A DNA stretch of 6,493 nt from RUG14186 sp964644555 (GTDB lineage: Bacteria > Bacillota > Clostridia > Eubacteriales > Anaerofustaceae). Shown here one piece after another: positions 1 to 6,010 of the stretch. Position 1 is the first letter of the stretch, and every line of letters starts with the position of its first letter. The stretch spans positions 1 through 6,493 of the forward strand of contig CAZXWI010000085.1 in NCBI GenBank assembly GCA_964644555.1. The letters are read 5' to 3'. Position numbers and translations under genes: made by a program. The notes under the pieces are model-generated. The model was not told the origin of the DNA and did not search any database. It was given only the letters and a program-made list of their open reading frames with translations.

Positions 1-27
1 GTCTTATGTAGCATAAAAATATTTCAT

Positions 28-56
28 TTGACCAACAGCATTTTATAGGATATAAT
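28..56 (+). promoter_or_regulatory. Sigma-A-type promoter of the sensor kinase gene
   Basis: A TTGACC -35 box (28-33) and a perfect TATAAT -10 box (51-56) are separated by 17 bases, the optimal spacing. Transcription would start near 63, giving a leader of about 90 bases before the kinase start codon. This suggests the kinase can be transcribed alone rather than only from an upstream operon. Confidence 0.75.
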
Positions 57-151
57 AAATTGCATAAAATCATTTTATAGCCGTAATTATTTATTTGTTA
101 TAAAAGTCAATACTATTTTTCATCACTACAAGTTCTTACAAGAGGATAACA

Positions 152-1543
152 ATGGACATACTTCTACATTATGTATACACCACATTAATCAACGGCTTTT
201 GCACGATAGCTTCATTCATATTTTTTCTGCATTTCTTAAATCTAAAAGAAAAATATAACGATAAAAAACTACAAACGTGCATGATATTTTATTTTATATC
301 AATATTTCTTCAAATCCCGAACAGCATTGATTCGGCAAATACATTCGTATGGGTAACGCCTCTTTACTTTGTTTTTCAAATAATATTTATATGCAAAGTT
401 TTCGAGGGGAAAACGGGATATAAAATAATGCTGTTTTTCGAAGACAAGTTATTGGATACTGTATCAATGCTTTTCATAACATCCATATCGTCATTTTTAA
501 TGAGCAAGGGAGTAGATATATTTACCGGTCATATAACATCTACCGGATATATGCAGTATAACCTACTATACTTATTTATTATGAATCTACTCGCCATACC
601 AATCAAAATTATAAGTGTATTGATTATCGAAAAGATGACGAAGTTATTAAAGAAAGTGCGCAATTTATCTTTCATTTTTGTACCTTTATCCATGATTTCA
701 ATATTTTCGGCATACATACTCACATACTTTGAATTTATATCAAAGATAACATTTGTGCCATTTCTGTTTATTCTGGGAGGAATACTCGGCATACTCGGAT
801 ACATTCTAATGTTTTTCAACTACAATGATTTAAAACAAAAGACCATACTCGAATTACAATTGTACTACTCCAACAAAACACAATCAGAGCTGTTTCATTC
901 CATAGATATCTTGACCGAAGCTCAAAATAAGCAGAAAAAGTTTAATCACGACTACAAAAATCAGCTTAATGCTCTATCCATGCTTTTAAAAACAAACAAT
1001 TACGAAAAAGCCGATAGTTTCATAAACGATATTTTGGAAACCATACAGCAAAACGAATCTTATACTTACTGCGTCAATCCCACGGTTAACGCAACCCTCA
1101 ACTACAAAGCATACATTGCCCAAAAGAACAATATCAAGCTGATAACCGATATAGTGATTCCCGAAGAAACCGAGAATGTTTCGGAAATGGATCTTTGTTC
1201 GCTCTTTTCTAACCTCTTAGACAATGCCATTGAAGCCGTATCTCGCCTGCCCGAAGAAGAACGCTACATTAATATCAAAGCTAGATGTAATAAAATAATG
1301 CTCATTGTGGAAACTCAAAATCCTGTTAAAGAAAATATAAAAGTCGAAAAAGGCAAACTTCCCAAAACCACCAAGACCAATAAAACCGAACACGGAATGG
1401 GGCTTTCTATAATCGAAAAAATTGCAAAACAAAGCGGTGGAATGATGGAATTCAGCTGCGAAGGCAACATAGTAAAACTCTACGTCAGATTAATACTAAA
1501 TCAAAACTTACAAAATGATGTAATAAAAACCGAGATAGTCTAA
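152..1543 (+). CDS. AgrC/ComD-like membrane sensor histidine kinase (GHKL family)
   Basis: Membrane sensor kinase of 463 residues, resembling the peptide-pheromone receptors AgrC, ComD and BlpH. Residues 1-222 are strongly hydrophobic and contain about six or seven membrane helices (roughly 5-30, 42-57, 66-85, 100-118, 135-158, 172-193 and 198-222). A helical linker leads to the phosphorylation box FNHDYKNQLNAL, with His266 as the likely phospho-acceptor. The GHKL ATPase domain follows: N-box SNLLDNAIEA (Asn354, Asn358) and G-box EHGMGLSII (413-421). Spacing and length fit the HPK10 class, and the catalytic residues look intact. The ATG is preceded by AGAGGA at 141-146, five bases away. Seen: the motifs and hydrophobic segments. 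Known: such kinases sense secreted peptides and phosphorylate LytTR-type regulators. Inference: the ligand, which is not identifiable here. No regulator or peptide precursor gene lies within the window, so the partner is upstream of it or elsewhere. Confidence 0.93.
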   Translation: MDILLHYVYTTLINGFCTIASFIFFLHFLNLKEKYNDKKLQTCMIFYFISIFLQIPNSIDSANTFVWVTPLYFVFQIIFICKVFEGKTGYKIMLFFEDKLLDTVSMLFITSISSFLMSKGVDIFTGHITSTGYMQYNLLYLFIMNLLAIPIKIISVLIIEKMTKLLKKVRNLSFIFVPLSMISIFSAYILTYFEFISKITFVPFLFILGGILGILGYILMFFNYNDLKQKTILELQLYYSNKTQSELFHSIDILTEAQNKQKKFNHDYKNQLNALSMLLKTNNYEKADSFINDILETIQQNESYTYCVNPTVNATLNYKAYIAQKNNIKLITDIVIPEETENVSEMDLCSLFSNLLDNAIEAVSRLPEEERYINIKARCNKIMLIVETQNPVKENIKVEKGKLPKTTKTNKTEHGMGLSIIEKIAKQSGGMMEFSCEGNIVKLYVRLILNQNLQNDVIKTEIV

Positions 1544-1561
1544 TGTTATAATGTATACTAA

Positions 1562-1589
1562 AAAAGCTTGATATGATTATCAAGCTTTT
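1562..1589. terminator. Bidirectional terminator between kinase and tRNA-Gln
   Basis: An 11-bp perfect stem (1562-1572 with 1579-1589) closes a 6-base loop. Read on the minus strand, the stem runs into six T residues, a good intrinsic terminator for the tRNA transcript. Read on the plus strand it ends in TTTTAG, a weaker terminator for the kinase 19 bases downstream of its stop codon. It serves two converging units. Confidence 0.8.
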
Positions 1590-1605
1590 AGTTCATTTTG
1601 TGAAA

Positions 1606-1681
1606 TGGCAGGGGTAGCAGGACTCGAACCTACGCATGACGGAATCAAAATCCGTTGCCTTACCGACTTGGCTATACCCCT
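1606..1681 (-). tRNA. trnQ: tRNA-Gln (anticodon UUG)
   Basis: The reverse complement folds as a complete 76-base tRNA. The acceptor stem AGGGGTA pairs with TACCCCT, G is the discriminator base, and the 3' CCA is encoded at 1606-1608. The anticodon stem ACGGA/TCCGT holds the loop TTTTGAT with anticodon TTG (bases 1646-1648), decoding CAA and CAG as glutamine. The T-arm carries GGTTCGAGTCC. It has its own promoter and terminates at the hairpin shared with the kinase gene. No other tRNA is next to it, and no copy of its 3' end, as expected for an integration scar, was seen elsewhere in the window. Confidence 0.96.
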
Positions 1682-1693
1682 ACACAGATATTT

Positions 1694-1721
1694 ATTATAT
1701 CATAAATGATGTTTTTTTCAA
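1694..1721 (-). promoter_or_regulatory. Promoter of tRNA-Gln
   Basis: On the minus strand a TTGAAA -35 box (1716-1721) and a perfect TATAAT -10 box (1694-1699) are 16 bases apart. The predicted start, about seven bases downstream, falls only a few bases before the mature tRNA 5' end at 1681, as is typical of single tRNA units. Confidence 0.75.
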
Positions 1722-1848
1722 TACCTTATGTATAAATATTTTACTTCTCCCATTATTTTCCGCATAATACTGTTTAAAATTTTATATGTATTTTCAACAA
1801 CTTATAATAAAACCTACTGAAATCATTCTCCCTTAGTGCGTTTGCAAA

Positions 1849-1912
1849 GGGTTGATGTCGGCTGATTTAACATCTGATGTTATTATAGCCGAAAAAATAA
1901 AATTTTCAACCC
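1849..1912. repeat. Nested inverted-repeat structure in the gene-free stretch
   Basis: Three nested complementary pairs lie around one centre: GGGTTGA (1849-1855) with TCAACCC (1906-1912), CGGCT (1859-1863) with AGCCG (1887-1891), and AACAT (1869-1873) with ATGTT (1877-1881). It lies in the 450-base stretch without a gene between tRNA-Gln and the phage fragment. It could be a folded RNA or a protein-binding region; no known RNA family was recognised. It overlaps a leftward promoter-like sequence. Confidence 0.4.
1882..1909 (-). promoter_or_regulatory. Possible second leftward promoter
   Basis: TTGAAA (1904-1909) and TATAAT (1882-1887) are 16 bases apart on the minus strand, the same boxes and spacing as the tRNA-Gln promoter. 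Transcription would run from about 1875 toward the tRNA. No convincing reading frame lies between, so it could be an extra tRNA promoter, drive a small RNA, or be chance in AT-rich DNA. The boxes sit inside the nested inverted repeat, so folding and promoter use could interfere. Confidence 0.4.
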
Positions 1913-1945
1913 CATAAAAAACAAATCGTATAGGAGGTTAACACC

Positions 1946-2064
1946 TTGCAGCAAAGCAATGCTAACATTTTACCGATTTAACCAAAGCATTTAAATCAAA
2001 CCCATATATTATTACAGTCGGTTTATTCATTCGTGCAAAACCTTTCTTTTCGGGTTTTGCCTGA
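1946..2064 (+). pseudogene. Short reading frame with a perfect ribosome site; possible broken gene start
   Basis: AGGAGG at 1932-1937 stands eight bases before a TTG start (1946-1948), ideal spacing. The frame codes MQQSNANILPI and stops at 1979-1981. A different frame is open from 1972 to a TGA at 2062-2064 and reads TDLTKAFKSNPYIITVGLF followed by IRAKPFFSGFA. Shifting frame near 1972 would join both parts into about 40 residues. Seen: the ribosome site and the two frames. Inference: a frameshifted small gene, a leader peptide, or the start of a deleted phage gene. Against coding, the last third runs through a strong hairpin (2021-2075). No family was recognised. Confidence 0.2.
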
Positions 2065-2075
2065 ATGAATTAAAC
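2021..2075. repeat. Long interrupted hairpin
   Basis: Paired arms: GTTTA with TAAAC (one extra T on the right), TTCATTC (2026-2032) with GAATGAA (2063-2069), and GCAAAACC (2035-2042) with GGTTTTGC (2053-2060). This gives about 20 base pairs with a two-base internal mismatch around a 10-base loop. Neither strand has a T-run after it, so it is not a typical intrinsic terminator. It may be a structured RNA, a recombination-associated inverted repeat, or an mRNA-stabilising end for the tail gene on the minus strand. Confidence 0.5.
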
Positions 2076-2088
2076 ACCTCGGTTGATT

Positions 2089-2130
2089 TTAAAGACAGAT
2101 GTCTGTTCGGTCTTTAACCTAAGTACTTAG
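2089..2130. repeat. Hairpin plus 12-bp perfect palindrome beside the tail-collar stop codon
   Basis: TTAAAGAC (2089-2096) pairs with GTCTTTAA (2110-2117) around a 13-base loop. The adjacent CTAAGTACTTAG (2119-2130) is a perfect palindrome ending one base from the minus-strand stop codon of the tail-collar gene. No T-run follows. The site marks the boundary between phage-derived DNA and the gene-free stretch and could be a breakpoint or a protein site. Confidence 0.45.
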
Positions 2131-2131
2131 T

Positions 2132-2797
2132 CTATACGATTCTTTTCCACATATACACCGTAAGATACGGTGGCATGTTGTTATGAGAAGCGCCTCCGCC
2201 CGATGAGCCTACCGTAGTGGAGTAATCACCGCCCCAAGGTCTGGCTTCGGTTTTACTGCCGCTATAATGCCCGTCGGTTTCAGAATACTGTATCGAATGA
2301 GAGTGCTTCGGCATTTCGTTTACCGTCAGAGTGTGGGTTGCCTCCCCTCCCGTGCTTTCCGCGGAATAATTGCTTCCTGCCGAGAGCAAAAACACATCCG
2401 AAATTTGCACCCAAGTGCCGCTGAATAACATATCGGGCGAGGTCAAATTCGTGCTTATATATACCGAACCGACAGGATAAATCAGACTAAACAAATCCTT
2501 TAGCGAATATGCAGTATTGCCAATGGGTGCTGTATGGAAATAATCTTTTCCGTTAAAGCGGAATACATATGATTTGATTAAAGCACCTTTATTTGCAATA
2601 GCTTCGGTATCAACACTTATTTGCAATGTCGATTGATCTTTTATGTATTTTTGATCATTCATAATAAGTGCAAAGGTCTTAGCGTTTATATTCTTTGCGG
2701 AAAAGTTCTCATCGGGCAAGAAAGGATTTCGGTTAGTTGGCGAAATCGTTGCACTTGCCTCTTTGTCGCTAATGCCCAACAATGTTGTTTTTTTCAC
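2132..2797 (-). CDS. Phage tail-collar / tail-fibre protein (C-terminal part of a broken gene)
   Basis: The 221-residue frame ends in the tail-collar domain of Firmicutes phages, a receptor-binding or baseplate component. Diagnostic parts are PVGSVYIS...LFSGTWVQI (108-132), GGEATHTLTVNEMPKHSHSI (150-169) with an HxH pair at His165/His167, and the terminal MPPYLTVYMWKR (208-219). In related trimeric fibre tips HxH motifs bind metal; that is family knowledge and was not tested here. The nominal start is a GTG at 2795-2797 without a ribosome site, and it overlaps the preceding frame by 29 bases at a run of seven A. Removing one A fuses the two frames smoothly (TYDREKTTLLGISDKE), so this is probably the larger part of one gene of about 289 residues split by a frameshift. 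It is probably not expressed at full length unless the frame is corrected. Confidence 0.8.
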   Translation of the reverse strand: MKKTTLLGISDKEASATISPTNRNPFLPDENFSAKNINAKTFALIMNDQKYIKDQSTLQISVDTEAIANKGALIKSYVFRFNGKDYFHTAPIGNTAYSLKDLFSLIYPVGSVYISTNLTSPDMLFSGTWVQISDVFLLSAGSNYSAESTGGEATHTLTVNEMPKHSHSIQYSETDGHYSGSKTEARPWGGDYSTTVGSSGGGASHNNMPPYLTVYMWKRIV

Positions 2798-3002
2798 GAT
2801 CGTATGTTTTTAAAACAAACTTCCATGCTGCAAAGTTTTCTGTGAGCATACAGCTGTATCTATTCTCCATTTCGTAGGGTGTAATCGAAATATTTTCTCC
2901 AACATAACAGTCCCTCGTAATAAGAACTTCATCTCCTTTACTTATTTCAAGCACATTATAAAAGCTTTCATCATATGTTACTATCGGTACGACCAATGGC
3001 AC
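2769..3002 (-). pseudogene. N-terminal part of the frameshifted tail-collar protein
   Basis: This 77-residue frame starts at a GTG (3000-3002) whose G overlaps the preceding TAG stop, the tight stop-start arrangement of coupled phage genes. GGAGG lies only three bases before that GTG; the TTG two codons later is nine bases from GGAGG and may be the true start. The frame reads VPLVVPIVTYDESFYNVLEI at its start and leaves frame at the A-run in the codons for REKNN, stopping 2769-2771. Its genuine continuation appears to be the tail-collar frame: together they make a plausible N-terminal beta-rich domain plus collar domain. The N-terminal domain family was not recognised. It may make a truncated peptide. 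Confidence 0.65.
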
Positions 3003-3269
3003 TATCCTCCATTTTCGTCTTCTTCATCAAAAGTAAAATCGGAGATTTGTCCCAATTCACTTTTGAGTGCAGGCAGTTCGAGGTTTACCAAAACATCTTG
3101 ATTGCCGCTTGCCGGCAGGAATCCGTAATTATCCGTGTTGGAATTGTATCTTCCTTTTACGGTGATGGTTTGCCCTGCTTCAATATATCCGCTCCAACTG
3201 CACATACATCATTTCGCTATTATCAAACGAAACCGTATTTATCACACTCGGCGCATATTCCGAATTTTC
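3002..3269 (-). pseudogene. Remnant of an upstream phage tail gene (C-terminal fragment)
   Basis: A 67-residue frame (3002-3205) reads WSGYIEAGQTITVKGRYNS near its start and ends in an acidic tail FDEEDENGG. It has no ribosome site. Another minus-strand frame, open from 3269, reads ENSEYAPSVINTVSFDNSEM then MYVQ; dropping one T near 3198 joins it to WSGYIEAGQ, so a second frameshift seems likely. Upstream of 3269 the frame is closed by a stop (3270-3272) and the DNA instead codes on the plus strand. Thus only the 3' end of this gene is left. Its stop overlaps the start of the tail-collar gene, which suggests neighbours in a tail operon. The family was not recognised. Confidence 0.5.
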
Positions 3270-3339
3270 TTACAAAGTGCCGAAATCGGGTAAATACAAA
3301 ATACAACTGAAGAAAGGAGAGCAACTGTATGTTGCGTAA
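3232..3339 (+). pseudogene. 3' end of a plus-strand phage gene overlapping xhlA
   Basis: A plus-strand frame, open from 3166, looks protein-like from about 3232: TVFITLGAYSEFSYKVPKSG, then KYKIQLKKGEQLYVA and a TAA at 3337-3339. It has no start codon or ribosome site. The stop lies 11 bases inside the xhlA reading frame, and its KKGEQ codons contain the xhlA ribosome site, the arrangement expected for an upstream gene in the same operon. It is therefore read as the surviving C-terminus of the gene that once preceded xhlA. The opposite strand of 3199-3269 is also open and protein-like, so the exact breakpoint is uncertain. Confidence 0.45.
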
Positions 3340-3637
3340 AAAAATGACAGATTGCAGTAAATGTATGAACGAACAAAGAATCAAACATCTTGAAGAGGAA
3401 GCAAAGAAATGTGAAACACACATACTCAATTCGGGAAAAGCACTTACAAGCCTGAAAAACAAAAACGATTTGACAGACTATAAATTTCTGCAAATAATGA
3501 CAAAGCTCGATGAAATGCACACCTCTCTCAAAGAATTGCAAACCAAACCGGCAAAGCGTTATGAGCAAATTGTTTCCACGGCTCTGCAATGGCTTGTGCT
3601 GGCTCTTTTGGCAAGCATAGCAGTTATCAAGTCATAA
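3329..3637 (+). CDS. xhlA: XhlA-type phage hemolysin / holin-associated protein
   Basis: This 102-residue protein resembles phage XhlA, which in PBSX-like phages acts with the holin XhlB and an endolysin at the membrane during lysis. It has a short N-terminus with a Cys pair (Cys9, Cys12), a charged helical region likely to form a coiled coil (about 13-72), and one C-terminal membrane helix (about 83-100), with PAKRYEQIV just before it. Length and layout match the family and the frame is intact. ATG 3329 is preferred over ATG 3344 because AAAGGAG (3313-3319) sits nine bases before it, whereas the later one has no ribosome site. Oddities: it faces away from the tail genes next to it, and no holin or endolysin follows, only a terminator, so the lysis cassette is incomplete. 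No promoter was seen directly upstream. Confidence 0.78.
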   Translation: MLRKKMTDCSKCMNEQRIKHLEEEAKKCETHILNSGKALTSLKNKNDLTDYKFLQIMTKLDEMHTSLKELQTKPAKRYEQIVSTALQWLVLALLASIAVIKS

Positions 3638-3687
3638 ATGCAGCCCCCCGAGAGTAATGCACATTTCCTTACTTCAAAGTACGCTTT

Positions 3688-3725
3688 AATCCGACCGCAG
3701 ATTGATTTCTGCGGTCGGATTTTAT
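3688..3725 (+). terminator. Intrinsic terminator downstream of xhlA
   Basis: A 14-bp perfect stem (3688-3701 with 3708-3721) with core CCGACCGCAG/CTGCGGTCGG closes a six-base loop and runs into TTTTATT. It lies about 50 bases after the xhlA stop and ends that transcript. It is the most GC-rich hairpin in the window. Confidence 0.85.
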
Positions 3726-3783
3726 TGAAAAATTTAAATTGCATAACAAACAATTAAAACCATAACCCACAAATCAATCCCAT

Positions 3784-3817
3784 AAAAACTCCCCATTCGA
3801 CAATACATCGAATGGGG
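3784..3817 (-). terminator. Intrinsic terminator of the surface-protein gene
   Basis: CCCCATTCGA (3791-3800) pairs with TCGAATGGGG (3808-3817) around a seven-base loop. On the minus strand the stem is followed by AG and five T residues (plus-strand A 3784-3788). It sits 34 bases beyond the stop codon of the surface-protein gene and faces the xhlA terminator. Confidence 0.85.
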
Positions 3818-3850
3818 AAATAAAGAAATTGTGTAGGACAGAACGCTATA

Positions 3851-5911
3851 TTAGTTCTTTTTCTTTCTGTATTTGATCAATGTAAATACAATTACAGCAC
3901 ATACTATGAACACCACGCACCATAACACGATTTTGCTGTTATCGCCTGTTTTCGGGGTTGATATTTTTGCTATAACGGTATCTTCTTTTGCAATTACCTT
4001 TGTTAATTCTTTATCTTCATAGCATACTTTACAATCTTCGCAATACCAATATTCTATATTGCCATCTGTATCGGAGGTTGCTTCTTTTGCATCCACATGA
4101 ATGATTGAGCCTGTATGAGGTATAACATCAACCTTATTTCCTGTAATCTCAATTGGATAATCGTCATCCAATATGATTAATATAACAGGATAGAAAGAAT
4201 CTATATCCACATAAGTGCTGACGGGCACGCTTACCGTTACCGTATTACCCTCAATTACAACGCTCGGTTCATCACCTGTCAATGATTTGCCATCTCCTGT
4301 AATATAACCATTGACACTCTTGCATCCGCTTGGAAGAGTAAAGCTGTATACATAGTTGTTGGATCTGCAAACCTTATCTTCTCCGCTTATGGTAATGTCC
4401 ACCGTCGGCAAAGGCTTTTTACTGCTCTTAATAACATCACCGCAATTATCACACTGCTTCCAGTAATGGGTTGTGTCTTTTTTCCAATTATACACATGAT
4501 CCGAGTTGACATTAATGCTTACGGCTGAACGTTCTCCGTCCAAATTAAATGCCTCTATGGTGCAAAATCCCGAACCTGCCTTAACTGTATAATACCCATC
4601 ACTATCGGGAGTAAGCGTTTCAATCACATGTCCTCTATCTAAATTTACACACAAAAGCCCGTCTTTACAGGTAATCTTAAATTTTACATCACTGCAATAA
4701 GTCTTTAACATTTCAACTCCGTCGAAAACAGGATAAATACTTTCCCAATGAGCTGTAAGTTTAATATTAGATCCTACAATTTTATTAAATCCATACTCAT
4801 TACCTTCTTCGTCAAACCAACCCTCAAAATCAAATCCAACTTTTGAAAGATCAGCCGGTTTAGTTGCTGTAGCGTTATATCTATACTGCGTTTGGGGTAC
4901 AGGGTTTCCGCCATCCGTATCAAATGTTACACTATAAACATTTGTAAGTTTTGTAGCGTTCGAAAAATCGCCACCGTAAATTATTCCAGCACTGTCATTA
5001 TCCACTTCACCGAGGAATATCCCACCTGAAATCCTTGCAAAATTGGTAACCTTATTTTTAAATGTGCCACCGTAAATACATTGATCACCATCCAAGATCC
5101 CGCTTTCAACTTCGCAATCAAAAGTTCCGCTGTAAATATTGCCATTATTTACAAATTTTCCCGCTATTGTGCCTCCGCTCATATTCCATGCCCTAACATT
5201 ATACACGCTTCCCGAAATATTGCCGCCACTCATATAAAGCAAACTGTCATTCCGCAATTCGTAGTTACTGCAGCCCATTATATTAATCCCCTTCAAATAA
5301 AGACTGCCACCGGTTGCGTATATGCCTCCGCCTTTAGTTGCAGTGCAGCCAACTACATTGCCGCCTTTTAATTCGATATTTTGTAAATCCTGCACATGAA
5401 TTCCGCCACCGACAATCCCTATATCATCACCCTTATCAAATCCTTTACCTGCAGTAATAACACCTCCGTAAACCGATTTTATTTTATCACCCGTTGCATC
5501 ATTTGAAACAAGTACCCAAACTTCGTTCGTTGTATCGAATTTATGCTCTTTTGTCGGGTCATTATCCTGCAAAGTGAATTTTTTTGAATCCGGATCTAAG
5601 ATAGATCCACCTGCATTATTAATCATGATAACGCTGCCCGTTTCTGCATCAAGCTTTAAAACATTGCCGTTTAAATCAAGCGTAACATCGGCATTCTTTT
5701 TAATCGTTATCGATTTAGTTGTCGTAACATCATTTTTAAGGTAATACTTTCCGCTCGGCAATTCATAGTTTACCGTATCAAGATAAGCTGCGCTCAGCTC
5801 AGTCCAGCTGCCGTCGCTAAAATTAACTATTTCTTCGGCAAATACCGACGAAGCAAAAGCACCCACTGCCACTAATAAGACAAACAGAATGTATAAAATT
5901 TTCTTTCTCAT
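3851..5911 (-). CDS. Cell-wall-anchored, beta-helical surface protein (putative adhesin)
   Basis: Secreted surface protein of 686 residues. A signal peptide (1-25, likely cleaved after VFA) is followed by a region rich in GG and G-x-I/F turns (about 60-320), such as GGGIYATGGSLYLKG and YGGTFKNKVTN, typical of a right-handed beta-helix. A Listeria-Bacteroides (Flg_new/InlB B-type) repeat spans about 326-389 (SVTFDTDGG...GFDFEGWFDEEG...KLTAHWE). Two Cys-pair modules come next: 471-495 (HYWKQCDNCGD) and about 600-640 (GNIEYWYCEDCKVCYEDKEL). The end is a wall-sorting-like signal: TPKTGD (652-657), a membrane helix (661-679) and the basic tail KYRKKKN. The motif is TPKTG rather than LPXTG, so the sortase class is uncertain. 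AGGGGG lies six bases before the ATG. It has its own promoter and terminator. Role in adhesion is inferred from architecture; no enzyme motif was seen. Confidence 0.88.
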   Translation of the reverse strand: MRKKILYILFVLLVAVGAFASSVFAEEIVNFSDGSWTELSAAYLDTVNYELPSGKYYLKNDVTTTKSITIKKNADVTLDLNGNVLKLDAETGSVIMINNAGGSILDPDSKKFTLQDNDPTKEHKFDTTNEVWVLVSNDATGDKIKSVYGGVITAGKGFDKGDDIGIVGGGIHVQDLQNIELKGGNVVGCTATKGGGIYATGGSLYLKGINIMGCSNYELRNDSLLYMSGGNISGSVYNVRAWNMSGGTIAGKFVNNGNIYSGTFDCEVESGILDGDQCIYGGTFKNKVTNFARISGGIFLGEVDNDSAGIIYGGDFSNATKLTNVYSVTFDTDGGNPVPQTQYRYNATATKPADLSKVGFDFEGWFDEEGNEYGFNKIVGSNIKLTAHWESIYPVFDGVEMLKTYCSDVKFKITCKDGLLCVNLDRGHVIETLTPDSDGYYTVKAGSGFCTIEAFNLDGERSAVSINVNSDHVYNWKKDTTHYWKQCDNCGDVIKSSKKPLPTVDITISGEDKVCRSNNYVYSFTLPSGCKSVNGYITGDGKSLTGDEPSVVIEGNTVTVSVPVSTYVDIDSFYPVILIILDDDYPIEITGNKVDVIPHTGSIIHVDAKEATSDTDGNIEYWYCEDCKVCYEDKELTKVIAKEDTVIAKISTPKTGDNSKIVLWCVVFIVCAVIVFTLIKYRKKKN

Positions 5912-5955
5912 TTACTACCCCCTCGAAATAATCATCGACCTTTATAAGCAATAAT

Positions 5956-5975
5956 TCGGCAATATTCTTTGCCGA
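5956..5975 (-). promoter_or_regulatory. Hairpin in the leader of the surface-protein mRNA
   Basis: TCGGCAA (5956-5962) pairs with TTGCCGA (5969-5975) around six bases. It lies within the predicted 93-base leader, ending about 45 bases before the start codon and clear of the ribosome site. It has no T-run, so it is more likely a stability or protein-binding element than an attenuator. Confidence 0.45.
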
Positions 5976-5995
5976 TATAATGAATTAAATCAACT

Positions 5996-6009
5996 CAATC
6001 GTTTGATTG
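5996..6009. promoter_or_regulatory. Inverted repeat at the transcription start (possible operator)
   Basis: CAATC (5996-6000) and GATTG (6005-6009) are a perfect inverted repeat with a four-base spacer. It begins one base downstream of the -10 box and covers the predicted start near 6004, a usual place for a repressor site. A near copy occurs at 6459-6472 beside another -10 box. Confidence 0.5.
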
Positions 6010-6010
6010 G

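Noticed and set aside
1606..1681. tRNA-Gln as the integration site of the phage fragment
   Set aside because: The phage DNA lies on the 5' side of the tRNA, whereas integrases normally use the 3' end. No repeat of the tRNA 3' end was found in the window.
2786..2797. Programmed -1 frameshift at A AAA AAC in the tail gene
   Set aside because: The heptamer is present in the right register for -1 slippage, but the tail-collar frame is +1 relative to it, so -1 slippage would not reach it.
2975..3310. Plus-strand frame of 111 codons across the tail remnants
   Set aside because: No ribosome site, and composition typical of antisense reading. The protein-like plus-strand segment near 3232-3339 lies in another frame.
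3242..3589. Long minus-strand frame (115 codons) opposite xhlA
   Set aside because: Antisense shadow of the XhlA gene. Its product is Cys/Phe-rich, with no start signal and no recognisable domain.
5081..5371. Plus-strand frame opposite the surface-protein beta-helix
   Set aside because: Shadow caused by the repetitive Gly/Asn-rich codons on the other strand; no start signal.
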